NCBI RefSeq assembly: GCF_900107165.1
Contig: NZ_FNOY01000010.1
Span: 1-64,000, forward strand
DNA: 64,000 nt
Source of the DNA: Nitrosomonas halophila
Lineage (GTDB): Bacteria; Pseudomonadota; Gammaproteobacteria; Burkholderiales; Nitrosomonadaceae
Reading direction: 5' to 3'
In this document: one piece after another, positions 47,548 to 56,693 of the stretch
How positions within the stretch are numbered: the stretch's first letter is position 1
How the letters are laid out: each line of letters begins with the position of its first letter
Translations under genes and position numbers: made by a program
Notes under the pieces: generated by a model
Seen by the model: only the letters and a program-made list of their open reading frames with translations
Told to the model about the DNA's origin: nothing
Databases searched by the model: none

Positions 47548-47723
47548 ATTTTCTCTTAGATAACGTTAGTAGAGGAAATGCTGACTGTTATACTATGCGA
47601 TGCTATGCATGGTGGCCATCGATTCTGCCACATCTTGGGATGACCGGCAAGCAGCCGAGCCATCCGCTGAATAAGTTAAGTCACTGATAGAGCAAGTGCT
47701 AATTTTCTGGGAATCTTATACGA

Positions 47724-48644
47724 ATGAAAGAAATTGGCTTCATCGGTCTGGGTATCATGGGCAAACCCATGGCCAGACACTTGATTGAATATGGCTATAC
47801 GGTTTTTTTAAACTCCCGCAGCGGTGTGCCGGATGAGCTGATTGCCTTGGGCGGCCGGGCCTGCCCTGCCCCCAAGGACGTGGCGGAAAAATCCGATATC
47901 ATTTTCCTGATGCTGCCCGACACTGCACATGTTGAAACCGTGCTGTTCGCCCAGAACGGCATTGCAGAAGCCCTGTTGGTCGACCGCTCGCGACCCCGAA
48001 TCATTGTAGACATGAGTTCGATATCGCCCGTTCAAACCTGGGCATTTGCCAAACGGCTATCGGAATTGGGCCACCATTACGCTGATGCACCGGTTTCTGG
48101 CGGCGAAATCGGCGCCCAGAATGCCACACTGACGATCATGGTTGGCGCGACCGAAGCCATTTTTGAAACGATCAAACCGGCGCTGGCGGTGATGGGGCAA
48201 ACGATTACCCGGATAGGTGATCCTGGCGCTGGACAAATCTGCAAGGTCGCAAACCAGATTGTTGTCGCACTCACGCTGGAAGCTGTAGCTGAAGCATTGG
48301 TATTCGCTTCCAAAGCGGGGGCGGATCCAGAAAAAGTAAGGCAAGCACTGCTGGGAGGATTCGCGGCATCGCGCATCCTCGAGGTTCATGGTGAACGGAT
48401 GATCAAACATACATTCGACCCCGGATTCCGCATTGATTTGCAGGTCAAGGATCTGGACATTGCGCTTGCCAGTGCCTCGGCTCTGGGTGTGAGCCTACCC
48501 GGCACCGCCCTGGCCCAATCACTCTACAATGCGTGCATGGCACAAGGCGATGCACGCTTGGACAATTCAGCCATTGTCCGCATACTTGAAAAATTGGCTG
48601 AGCATGATCTGACCCAACCGATACCATGCAACGCACCCGATTGA
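47724..48644 (+). CDS. garR: 2-hydroxy-3-oxopropionate (tartronate semialdehyde) reductase
   Basis: A 306-residue beta-hydroxyacid dehydrogenase. GFIGLGIMGKPMARHLIEYG is the nucleotide-binding start, YADAPVSGGEIGAQNATL the substrate loop, and GAGQICKVANQIVVALTLEA carries the catalytic lysine. The sequence suits the GarR/GlxR group, which reduces tartronate semialdehyde to glycerate in the glycolate/glyoxylate route. It overlaps the start of glcD by 19 bp, so the link to glycolate oxidation is strong. A glyoxylate carboligase gene is not in the window. Confidence 0.88.
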   Translation: MKEIGFIGLGIMGKPMARHLIEYGYTVFLNSRSGVPDELIALGGRACPAPKDVAEKSDIIFLMLPDTAHVETVLFAQNGIAEALLVDRSRPRIIVDMSSISPVQTWAFAKRLSELGHHYADAPVSGGEIGAQNATLTIMVGATEAIFETIKPALAVMGQTITRIGDPGAGQICKVANQIVVALTLEAVAEALVFASKAGADPEKVRQALLGGFAASRILEVHGERMIKHTFDPGFRIDLQVKDLDIALASASALGVSLPGTALAQSLYNACMAQGDARLDNSAIVRILEKLAEHDLTQPIPCNAPD

Positions 48645-50080
48645 TCCAGGCATTCCGGAATTTTCTGCCGGCGGAATCCGTACTGGCTGCAACAGAAGAT
48701 CTCAGACCCTACGAATGCGACGCTTTGTCTGCTTACCGGCAGTTACCCATGATTGTGGTATTGCCGCAGACGGAAGCGGAAATCGCTGAAATTCTCAGGA
48801 TCTGCCATGCCGAGCAAGTGCCTGTCGTCGCGCGCGGCGCTGGTACAGGCCTTTCGGGCGGCGCGCAGCCGCATGCAGAAGGCGTGCTGGTATCCCTGGC
48901 TAAGTTAAACCGTATTCTTGAAATCGATCCTCTGGCATGCAGCGCAAGAGTCCAACCCGGTGTCAGAAATCTGGCAATCAGCGAAGCGGCCGAAGTTTAT
49001 GGCCTGTACTATGCGCCCGATCCCTCCTCGCAGATTGCCTGCACAATTGGCGGCAACGTGGCGGAAAACTCGGGCGGTGTGCATTGCCTTAAATATGGCT
49101 TGACCGTGCATAACATTCTGAAATTGCGCGTATTGACGATCGAAGGCGCTTGTCTGGAAATTGGCGGGGATGCACTGGATAGCCCCGGTTATGACTTGCT
49201 TGCATTGCTGACGGGCAGTGAAGGCATGCTGGGTATTGTCACAGAAATCACGGTCAAACTTCTCCCCAAGCCGGAAACTGCCAAGCTGGTTATGGCCATG
49301 TTCGACGATATCAAAAAAGCTGGCGAAGCCGTCGCCAACGTCATTCGGGCCGGCATTATTCCAGCCGGGATGGAAATGATGGATAAAATCACCATTCATG
49401 CTGTCGAGGATTTCATTCACGCTGGTTATGACAAGGATGCCGCTGCGATTCTGCTATGTGAATCGGATGGCCTGGAAGAAGAAGTGGCCGATGAAATCCG
49501 GCAGATTCAGGCCATTCTGACTGCAAGCGGCGCGGTGCGTGTCGACACATCACGCAATGAACATGAACGTCAACGATTCTGGGCGGGACGCAAGGCTGCA
49601 TTCCCCGCAGCAGGCAGAATCTCTCCCGACTATTACTGCATGGACGGCACCATTCCCCGCAAACACCTGGCCCAGGTACTGCAGCAAATCGAGCAGCTCT
49701 CCGTGGAATATGGCCTGCGATGCATGAATGTCTTCCATGCGGGCGATGGCAATTTACACCCGCTGATTCTCTACGATGCCAATCAGCCAGGAGAGCTACA
49801 GAAAGCGGAAGACTTCGGTGCACGCATCCTGGAAATCTGCATCGCGGCAGGCGGCACGCTTACCGGCGAACATGGTGTCGGGATCGAAAAACTCAATCAG
49901 ATGTGCTTACAATTCAGCGATGCAGAACGCGAACTTTTCCATGCCCTCAAAAGTGCATTTGATCCTTCCATGCTGCTGAATCCAGGCAAGGCTGTTCCCA
50001 CGCTCCATCGTTGTGCTGAATTCGGCGCGATGCATGTTCATCGTGGCACAGAGAAATTCCCGGAAATACCGAGATTCTGA
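48626..50080 (+). CDS. glcD: glycolate oxidase FAD subunit GlcD
   Basis: A 484-residue FAD-linked oxidase with PCMH-type FAD domain (PVVARGAGTGLSGGA, TIGGNVAENSGGVHCLKYGL) and the C-terminal cap domain (MNVFHAGDGNLHPLI, TGEHGVGIEKL). It oxidises glycolate to glyoxylate together with GlcE and GlcF. It begins inside the 3' end of the reductase gene. A frame open from 50013 overlaps its end, but the true glcE start is downstream. Confidence 0.95.
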   Translation: MQRTRLIQAFRNFLPAESVLAATEDLRPYECDALSAYRQLPMIVVLPQTEAEIAEILRICHAEQVPVVARGAGTGLSGGAQPHAEGVLVSLAKLNRILEIDPLACSARVQPGVRNLAISEAAEVYGLYYAPDPSSQIACTIGGNVAENSGGVHCLKYGLTVHNILKLRVLTIEGACLEIGGDALDSPGYDLLALLTGSEGMLGIVTEITVKLLPKPETAKLVMAMFDDIKKAGEAVANVIRAGIIPAGMEMMDKITIHAVEDFIHAGYDKDAAAILLCESDGLEEEVADEIRQIQAILTASGAVRVDTSRNEHERQRFWAGRKAAFPAAGRISPDYYCMDGTIPRKHLAQVLQQIEQLSVEYGLRCMNVFHAGDGNLHPLILYDANQPGELQKAEDFGARILEICIAAGGTLTGEHGVGIEKLNQMCLQFSDAERELFHALKSAFDPSMLLNPGKAVPTLHRCAEFGAMHVHRGTEKFPEIPRF

Positions 50081-50111
50081 TCTCTACCTTAAACGATCTG
50101 AAATTTCCATC

Positions 50112-51185
50112 ATGCAGGCTATACTCGATCATCTGACCAACACCATCGTTGAAGCGGGAACAGAGAAACAACGCTTATACATCCAGGGTGGCGGGAGCAA
50201 GGATTTCTATGGCAATCCGCAGGCATTGCACCATCCCAAGCTGGACCTGACCCCCTATCACGGCATACTTGATTACGAACCCAGCGAACTGGTGATCACC
50301 GCGCGTGCCGGCACACGCATGCAGGATTTGGAAAAAACATTGCATGACCAGGGGCAAATGCTGGCCTTTGAGCCCCCTTGTTTCAATACCGCAGCCACAC
50401 TCGGCGGGTGCGTAGCCGCCGGACTCTCTGGCCCCAGGCGTGCCTATGCCGGCGCAGTCAGAGATTATGTGCTAGGCGTCAAACTACTCGATGGCAAAGG
50501 AAGCGTGCTGTCCTTTGGTGGCCGTGTCATGAAAAATGTGGCGGGCTACGATGTTTCCCGTCTCATGGTCGGCGCGATGGGCACGCTGGGCGTACTGCTC
50601 GAAATCTCCCTCAAGGTTCTGCCCAGGCCGGCAGCGGAACAGACCCTCGGCTTTCAGGTAACGATGGACAAGGCCATGGCAATTATGCGCCAGTGCACTG
50701 GCAGCCCCCTGCCAGTTTCCGCGACATGCTTTGTTGATGAGCATTTGTATATCCGGCTTTCTGGCGCTGAATCCGCCATCCGGGCTGCGCAAAGCAAACT
50801 GGGTGGCGAATGGGTCGGTGACGATACAAGCTTCTGGAATGCCATCAGACATCACACTCATCCATTTTTTACGATGAAAAACATGCTCTGGCGTTTGTCG
50901 GTCAAAGCCACGACACCGCCACTGTCATTGCCTGGCACGCAGATGATCGAATGGGGCGGTGCACTTCGCTGGGTGGCGATGGATGAGCATGATTGCCATC
51001 CCGCGGGGATTCGTGATTTGGCATCCAGTGCGGGTGGGCATGCAACTTTATTTTATGGGGATAAATCGGCAGCTCCGGTCTTTCATCCCCTGCCCCCTGC
51101 CCTGTTGACCCTACACCGGCGCCTGAAAGATCAATTCGATCCGGCAGGCATCCTGAATCCTCAACGCATGTACACTGAGTTTTAA
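50112..51185 (+). CDS. glcE: glycolate oxidase FAD-binding subunit GlcE
   Basis: A 357-residue partner of GlcD with its own FAD-binding PCMH domain: LYIQGGGSKDFYG, ITARAGTRMQDLEKTLHDQG and TLGGCVAAGLSGPRRAYAG. The frame is open from 50013, but the ATG at 50112 gives the family N-terminus and leaves a 31-bp gap after glcD. It is shorter than GlcD and has the usual GlcE form without the full cap domain. Confidence 0.93.
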   Translation: MQAILDHLTNTIVEAGTEKQRLYIQGGGSKDFYGNPQALHHPKLDLTPYHGILDYEPSELVITARAGTRMQDLEKTLHDQGQMLAFEPPCFNTAATLGGCVAAGLSGPRRAYAGAVRDYVLGVKLLDGKGSVLSFGGRVMKNVAGYDVSRLMVGAMGTLGVLLEISLKVLPRPAAEQTLGFQVTMDKAMAIMRQCTGSPLPVSATCFVDEHLYIRLSGAESAIRAAQSKLGGEWVGDDTSFWNAIRHHTHPFFTMKNMLWRLSVKATTPPLSLPGTQMIEWGGALRWVAMDEHDCHPAGIRDLASSAGGHATLFYGDKSAAPVFHPLPPALLTLHRRLKDQFDPAGILNPQRMYTEF

Positions 51186-51190
51186 TCACC

Positions 51191-52453
51191 ATGCAAACCC
51201 GCCTTACCGATCTCATCAAGGATACACCTGAAGGAAAAGAAGCCGATGCCATTCTGCGCAGCTGTGTGCATTGTGGTTTCTGTCTGGCAACCTGTCCCAC
51301 TTATCAATTATTGGGCAATGAGCTTGACAGCCCACGGGGGCGAATTTATCTGATCAAACAATTAATGGAAGGCGAGCCAGTCACTGCTAGCACGCAATTA
51401 CACCTCGATCGCTGTCTGACCTGCCGTGCCTGTGAGACCACCTGCCCTTCAGGGGTGCGCTATGGCCATTTACTGGATATCGGCCGCGGCATGGTCGAGC
51501 GGCATGTCGAGCGCCCGCCTCATGCCAAATTTGTGCGTTATTTATTGCGCACACTGTTACCCAATCGGACAATATCCGGCCTCTTGTTTGGTTTGGCCCG
51601 CCTTGGACGCCCGCTGCTGCCAGGCCGCTTAAGAAAACTGATCGCTCCCGGATCCAGAACAGCCAATGAATTGCCCCAGACAAAGCATGCACGCACCATG
51701 CTGATTCTGGATGGCTGCGTACAGCCGGCCTTGACACCCAACACCAACCATGCCGCTGCCCGCGTGTTGGACAGGCTCGGAATCTCACTCGTTGCGGCAA
51801 AGCAGGCCGGGTGTTGTGGCGCATTGGCCTATCACCTCAATGCCCAGCAAGAAGGGCTCGACGCCATGCGTCGCAATATTGATGCCTGGTGGCCGCATGT
51901 CACCCACAAGGACAGACCGGTCGAGGCAATCGTCATAACCGCGAGTGGCTGTGGGGCAACCGTCAAAGACTATGGCCATCTTTTGCAACACGATCCGCTC
52001 TATGCCGGGAAAGCCGTACGCATCTCGGAATTGGCACGTGACATCAGCGAAATCATCGCCTCAGAGCTCCCCTGTCTGACATCCTTGCTGAATCAATCTG
52101 AACCCGCACCTTCACCACGCCATATCGCTTTTCATGCCCCCTGCACATTGCAGCATGGCATGCGTCTGGGTGGTAAGGTCGAAAGCATCCTGAAAGCCTC
52201 AGGCTTTCATTTGTCCAAGGTTGCAGATGCGCACCTTTGTTGTGGATCGGCCGGCACTTATTCGATTTTACAACCGAAACTTTCCCGCCAGCTGCGCGAC
52301 AACAAGCTCGCCGTGTTGACTGCGGATAATCCCGAGTTGGTGGTAACGGCCAATGTCGGCTGTCAAACGCATCTGCAAGGCGGGGCAGATTTACCCGTGC
52401 GGCACTGGATTGAAATACTGGATGAAAGACTCAATCATCACACCTCAGGGTAA
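51191..52453 (+). CDS. glcF: glycolate oxidase iron-sulfur subunit GlcF
   Basis: A 420-residue iron-sulfur subunit. Two 4Fe-4S ferredoxin motifs lie near the N-terminus: CVHCGFCLATCP and CLTCRACETTCP. Two CCG-type domains follow (AGCCGALAYHL and LCCGSAGTYSIL), which in this superfamily bind a non-cubane cluster or hand electrons to quinone. It starts 5 bp after glcE and completes the glcDEF set. Confidence 0.95.
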   Translation: MQTRLTDLIKDTPEGKEADAILRSCVHCGFCLATCPTYQLLGNELDSPRGRIYLIKQLMEGEPVTASTQLHLDRCLTCRACETTCPSGVRYGHLLDIGRGMVERHVERPPHAKFVRYLLRTLLPNRTISGLLFGLARLGRPLLPGRLRKLIAPGSRTANELPQTKHARTMLILDGCVQPALTPNTNHAAARVLDRLGISLVAAKQAGCCGALAYHLNAQQEGLDAMRRNIDAWWPHVTHKDRPVEAIVITASGCGATVKDYGHLLQHDPLYAGKAVRISELARDISEIIASELPCLTSLLNQSEPAPSPRHIAFHAPCTLQHGMRLGGKVESILKASGFHLSKVADAHLCCGSAGTYSILQPKLSRQLRDNKLAVLTADNPELVVTANVGCQTHLQGGADLPVRHWIEILDERLNHHTSG

Positions 52454-52548
52454 CGAATTCAGCAATCATCTTCCTCGCACACCTCAGCCTGGAGCAGGCA
52501 TAGCCTGGTGCAGCCGTTCCACCGCTATTCCACGAGAGCAGTTGATTG

Positions 52549-54018
52549 TCAGGAAAGCCCATACTCCAGTGCCAGCTTTTCGCCCCATGCCGTCAGATTA
52601 TCCAGCATGCGTGCTGCATCAGACGCATGCAACGGAGGTTGATCTCGCAACAGCTTTATTTTTTCGCGATATTCGGTTAGCGTCAAGCACCCGGCACTCA
52701 CCTTTTCAGTAAGGTGGGCACGGCAAATCATCCGCCAACGCTGGCTTTCTTCACCAGATAACGTCGCTGGCCAGTTACGCGCACGATAGCGGAACAGCAG
52801 TTCCGGGTAGCGTGCATCCCTGAATGGAAAAACCAGTTCAGTCAGCTGCTCCGGCGGGGCGGTACGGACCCGCTGCAACAGACTGCGGTCATGATCATCG
52901 ATGAACCCTTGATAAAGTGCCTGATCGGCATCATTGGCTGTTATGGGTTCGCGCAGCGCATAGGCACATCTGACACGCTGCCAGAAATCCTGACGACTCT
53001 GCAGCAACTGCCAATGATGACGGCACGCGCCGATATCCAGCTTGATTCTGTGCGCAACCTTATCATCGAGAATTTTCTGAGGCGCGATGGCCGGACACTT
53101 ATTCAATCTCACCGTCTTCACGGGCAAACGCAGCTGACCGGCTGCCAGATCCGAATTGGGAGTGAACAGGCATTCAGCCAGTGCGTCCGTATCCAGTTCC
53201 AGAAAAGGGATTGGATCATGCCGTAAATCATATGCCAGGATACTGTTGGCATTGTTCGCCTCGGCCAGCAACGGCATGATCAAGGTTGTGCAACCATACT
53301 CTGCCGGATACATGCGTGATGTATGCAGCACCGGAGTATGCTTTGCCAGATCCAGCAACTTCGCAACTGCGCGTTTGTCGCGCAAGCGAAACAACCAGTC
53401 ATACAGCCGTGGTTGCTGTGCGCGCATCAAACGCGCCAGTGCAATCGTCGCCCGCACATCTGACAAGGCATCATGCGCACTGTCATGTGCCAGCTGATTG
53501 GCAGACGCGATATCTTCCAACCGAAAGCTGGGCCTGCCGCCCTCATTCAGCGGCCAGACCATGCCTTCAGGGCGCAATGCATAAGTCATGCGCACCAGAT
53601 CAATCAAATCCCAGCGTGAATTGCCATGCTGCCATTCACGTGCATAGGGATCGTAGAAATTACGATAGAGTGCGTAGCGAGTAACTTCATCATCAAAGCG
53701 CAGGGTATTGTAGCCCAGTGCGCAAGTACCCGGCTGCATCAGCTGTTCATGAATGCGGGCCATAAACACCGGTTCCATGAGCCCCTGCTCGTCCGCCATC
53801 TGGGGAGAAATACCGGTAAGCAGACAGGCTTCGGGTTGCGGCAATCTGTCATGCGGCGGTCTGCAATAAATGACCAGCGGTTCGCCGATTTCATTCAGTG
53901 CCGAATCGGTACGGACCCCGGCGAATTGAACGGGACGATCCCACTTGGGATCAGTCCCGGATGTTTCATAATCATGCCAGTATAAGGTCACTGGCGCCTG
54001 CTGCGCGGTGTGCGCCAT
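52549..54018 (-). CDS. sbcB: exodeoxyribonuclease I
   Basis: A 489-residue single-strand 3'-5' exonuclease. DnaQ-type catalytic motifs: WHDYETSGTDPKWDRPVQFA (DxE, ExoI), GYNTLRFDDEV (ExoII) and HDALSDVRATIAL (ExoIII with the final Asp). SH3-like and helical C-terminal domains complete the full length. It acts in mismatch repair and recombination. It follows metF with a 3-bp gap in the same direction, an unusual partner, probably simple read-through. Confidence 0.94.
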   Translation of the reverse strand: MAHTAQQAPVTLYWHDYETSGTDPKWDRPVQFAGVRTDSALNEIGEPLVIYCRPPHDRLPQPEACLLTGISPQMADEQGLMEPVFMARIHEQLMQPGTCALGYNTLRFDDEVTRYALYRNFYDPYAREWQHGNSRWDLIDLVRMTYALRPEGMVWPLNEGGRPSFRLEDIASANQLAHDSAHDALSDVRATIALARLMRAQQPRLYDWLFRLRDKRAVAKLLDLAKHTPVLHTSRMYPAEYGCTTLIMPLLAEANNANSILAYDLRHDPIPFLELDTDALAECLFTPNSDLAAGQLRLPVKTVRLNKCPAIAPQKILDDKVAHRIKLDIGACRHHWQLLQSRQDFWQRVRCAYALREPITANDADQALYQGFIDDHDRSLLQRVRTAPPEQLTELVFPFRDARYPELLFRYRARNWPATLSGEESQRWRMICRAHLTEKVSAGCLTLTEYREKIKLLRDQPPLHASDAARMLDNLTAWGEKLALEYGLS

Positions 54019-54021
54019 GGT

Positions 54022-54870
54022 TTATAAATCCAGACGTTGCCAGATTTTTGTGGACAAGACGGCTGAATTCAGCGTGTAGAAATGCAGTCCCGGTGCGCCC
54101 GCTTCCAGCAAGCGCGCGCACATCGCTGTCACGACATCCAGCCCAAATGCCTGAATCGACGCAGTATCGTCCCCAAACCCCTCGAGCTTTCTGCGAATCC
54201 AGCGCGGAATCTCGGCACCGCAACCATCGGAAAATCTAGTCAGCTGGGAAAACTTACTGATGGGCATGATGCCCGGAACAATCGGAATCGTAATATTCGC
54301 GGCTTCACACATATCCACGAAATAAAAATAGGCATCGGCATTGTAAAAAAACTGCGTAATCGCTGCATCCGCACCTGCCTCGACTTTTCGCCTGAAGTTG
54401 GCAAAATCTTCTTGGGCGGAACGCGCCTGGGGATGGTATTCAGGGTAAGCCGCCACTTCAATGCGAAATGCCTGCCCGAATGTCTGGCGAATGAAAGCGA
54501 CCAGTTCATTGGCATAACGGAACTCACCTGCCCGCGCCATGCCCGAGGGCAGATCGCCGCGCAATGCAACGATATGGCTGATACCAAGGCTCTGGTATTT
54601 TTCCAGGATGGCAAGAATATTTTCCCGGGTTGAACCGATGCAGGAAAGATGGGGCGCAACCGGGTAGCCCTCCGCTTGAATTTCCAATACGGTCTCAAGC
54701 GTGCGTTCACGCGTCGATCCACCCGCACCGAATGTCACAGAAAAGAACTTGGGGTCAAATCGAGCCAGTTGCGCACGCGTCGCGCGCAATTTCTCCATGC
54801 CCTCAGGCGTCTGGGGAGGAAAAAATTCAAAACTAAAGGTAGGAGAAAATTTCTTCTGGGATTGCATCAA
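54022..54870 (-). CDS. metF: 5,10-methylenetetrahydrofolate reductase
   Basis: A 282-residue FAD enzyme that makes methyl-THF for methionine synthase. SFEFFPPQTPEGMEKLRA is the family start, VTFGAGGSTRERT and HLSCIGSTRENIL follow, and ITQFFYNADAYFYFVD and IVPGIMPI line the barrel. It lies downstream of ahcY in the same direction, separated by about 260 bp that now contain a family A repeat and a hairpin. The original ahcY-metF operon was presumably controlled by the S-adenosylhomocysteine riboswitch. Confidence 0.96.
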   Translation of the reverse strand: MMQSQKKFSPTFSFEFFPPQTPEGMEKLRATRAQLARFDPKFFSVTFGAGGSTRERTLETVLEIQAEGYPVAPHLSCIGSTRENILAILEKYQSLGISHIVALRGDLPSGMARAGEFRYANELVAFIRQTFGQAFRIEVAAYPEYHPQARSAQEDFANFRRKVEAGADAAITQFFYNADAYFYFVDMCEAANITIPIVPGIMPISKFSQLTRFSDGCGAEIPRWIRRKLEGFGDDTASIQAFGLDVVTAMCARLLEAGAPGLHFYTLNSAVLSTKIWQRLDL

Positions 54871-54926
54871 GACTTACACTCGCTGACACTATGAAGCGTG
54901 TCCGTAGAATCAGAAAAAAGATGAAC

Positions 54927-54958
54927 CGGGGAGCCATGATATCCGTCACGACTCCCCG
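54927..54958. terminator. hairpin between ahcY and metF
   Basis: CGGGGAG and CTCCCCG pair across an 18-base loop about 60-90 bp before metF. No strong T-run follows on the minus strand. It may weaken read-through from ahcY, or be the remains of a terminator; function unproven. Confidence 0.4.
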
Positions 54959-54966
54959 ATCAGCGG

Positions 54967-55132
54967 CACGAGGCCTGTCCGAGAATAGCAATCGTAGCGA
55001 GGGCGAAGCTGGCGGAGCGGAATTTTTCGATCATTTGAGGCAAATAGTAGCTCTATTAACAAAAAGGATCGGAAAATCCGGTCAGCCAGGCTCGTCCGCA
55101 GTAGATCAGTCTATTCTCGAACAGCCTCCTAG
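54967..55132. repeat. MITE-like element, family A, copy 2
   Basis: About 166 bp, inverted copy of 93-259, with the same interior (AATAGCAATCGTAGCGAGGG, GATCGGAAAATCC, CCGCAGTAGATCAGTCTATT) and the terminal repeats GAGGC(C)TGTCCGAGAATAG and CTATTCTCGAACAGCCTC. Its right-hand CTAG supplies the TAG stop of the minus-strand ahcY gene. The left flank reads GCAC in place of CTAG, so no clean target duplication is seen. It separates ahcY from metF. Confidence 0.85.
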
Positions 55133-56565
55133 TAACGGTACATATCGGGTTTATAGGGCCCGTTCTTATTCAAATTGAGATAACGTGCCTGCTCATCAGT
55201 CAACTCGGTCAGCTGGGCACCGAGTTTTTCAAGATGCAAGCGTGCAACCATTTCATCCAGGTGCTTCGGCAACACAAAAACTTTTTTCGGATAGTCCGCG
55301 CCATTTGTCCACAGCTCGATTTGCGCCAATACTTGATTGGTGAACGAATTCGACATGACGAATGAGGGATGGCCGGTTGCACAACCGAGATTCACCAGAC
55401 GTCCCTGCGCCAGCACAATGATCCGGCGGCCAGTCGGGAAAATAACATGATCTACCTGCGGCTTGATGTTCTCCCAAGGGTATTTCTGGATGGAGGCAAT
55501 ATCGATTTCCGAGTCGAAATGACCAATATTACAGATAATTGCCTGATCCTTCATTTTCACCATGTGGTCATGATGAATGACCCGAAGATTGCCGGTGGCA
55601 GTCACAAAAATGTCAGCTTTGTCACAAGCATCCTCCATGGTGACGACACGATAGCCTTCCATCGCGGCTTGCAATGCGCAGATTGGATCAATTTCAGTAA
55701 TCCAAACCGTTGCGCCCAGGCCGCGCAATGATTGCGCACAACCCTTGCCGACATCGCCATAGCCACAGATTACCGCAATTTTACCGGCGATCATGACATC
55801 GGTCGCGCGTTTGATCCCATCAACCAATGATTCGCGGCACCCATAAAGATTATCGAACTTGGATTTGGTGACCGAATCATTCACATTAATGGCAGGAAAT
55901 GGCAATTCGCCTTTCTTGTCCATTTCATACAACCGATGCACACCGGTGGTGGTTTCCTCGGTAACACCGCGAATATTGGCCAGGTTGCGTGAATACCAGC
56001 CAGGTTGCTCGGCCATGCGTTTTTTGATCGAAGCGAATAATACCCGCTCTTCTTCATTGGTCGGATTGGCAATGACGGAAGGATCCTGCTCGGCCTTGCT
56101 GCCGAGGATGAGCAGCAATGTAGCATCGCCACCATCGTCCAGAATCATATTGGCAGCGCGTGAGCCATCAGACGACCACTCGAATATACGATGAGCATAA
56201 TCCCAGTATTCTTCCAGCGATTCTCCCTTGTAGGCGAATACCGGAATTTTTTGGGCCGCAATAGCTGCGGCAGCATGATCCTGGGTGGAAAAAATATTAC
56301 AGGAGGCCCAACGAACCTCGGCACCCAGAGCGACCAAGGTCTCGATCAATACCGCAGTTTGTATGGTCATATGCAGGGAACCGGCGATCCGAGCCCCGGC
56401 CAGCGGTTGCTGACTGGCATACCGTTCACGCAACGCAATCAGGCCCGGCATTTCGGTCTCGGCAATGGCGATCTCCTTTCTGCCCCACTCTGCCTGGGAT
56501 GGATCGGCGATCTTGCAGTCGATAAAAGAGTTGTCGCCCGTATTGGGACTTATTACAGCATTCAT
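55129..56565 (-). CDS. ahcY: S-adenosylhomocysteine hydrolase
   Basis: A 478-residue NAD-dependent enzyme that splits SAH into adenosine and homocysteine, removing the inhibitor of methyltransferases. Seen: [35 protein letters not shown], the NAD-binding [19 protein letters not shown], and the C-terminal [10 protein letters not shown], whose last residues are the normal family end. The stop codon TAG coincides with the CTAG end of a repeat element, so the protein is full length despite the insertion. An SAH riboswitch lies in its leader. A GGAG ribosome-binding site precedes the ATG. Confidence 0.97.
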   Translation of the reverse strand: MNAVISPNTGDNSFIDCKIADPSQAEWGRKEIAIAETEMPGLIALRERYASQQPLAGARIAGSLHMTIQTAVLIETLVALGAEVRWASCNIFSTQDHAAAAIAAQKIPVFAYKGESLEEYWDYAHRIFEWSSDGSRAANMILDDGGDATLLLILGSKAEQDPSVIANPTNEEERVLFASIKKRMAEQPGWYSRNLANIRGVTEETTTGVHRLYEMDKKGELPFPAINVNDSVTKSKFDNLYGCRESLVDGIKRATDVMIAGKIAVICGYGDVGKGCAQSLRGLGATVWITEIDPICALQAAMEGYRVVTMEDACDKADIFVTATGNLRVIHHDHMVKMKDQAIICNIGHFDSEIDIASIQKYPWENIKPQVDHVIFPTGRRIIVLAQGRLVNLGCATGHPSFVMSNSFTNQVLAQIELWTNGADYPKKVFVLPKHLDEMVARLHLEKLGAQLTELTDEQARYLNLNKNGPYKPDMYRY

Positions 56566-56587
56566 AGCACATCTCCAATTAATGAAA

Positions 56588-56663
56588 GAGCGCCGTTATA
56601 TCATCATCCACTTGCCCGAGCCTCACGGCGTTTAGCCGCTGCAGCGCTCCTCAGCACAAGTGG
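56588..56663 (-). promoter_or_regulatory. S-adenosylhomocysteine riboswitch
   Basis: On the minus strand the ahcY leader contains the conserved SAH aptamer segments in order: an outer stem CCACTTG/CAAGTGG, the core GAGGAGCGCTGC, a short variable hairpin (AGCGGC-TAAA-CGCCGT), GAGGCTCGGG, and the pseudoknot strand AACGGCGCTC that pairs with GAGCGCTG. The pattern matches the SAH riboswitch class known upstream of ahcY in betaproteobacteria, where ligand binding turns expression on. It ends about 20 bp before the ahcY ribosome-binding site. Confidence 0.9.
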
Positions 56664-56693
56664 AAATTCATTCACCCATCTATCGGGCAGTCA

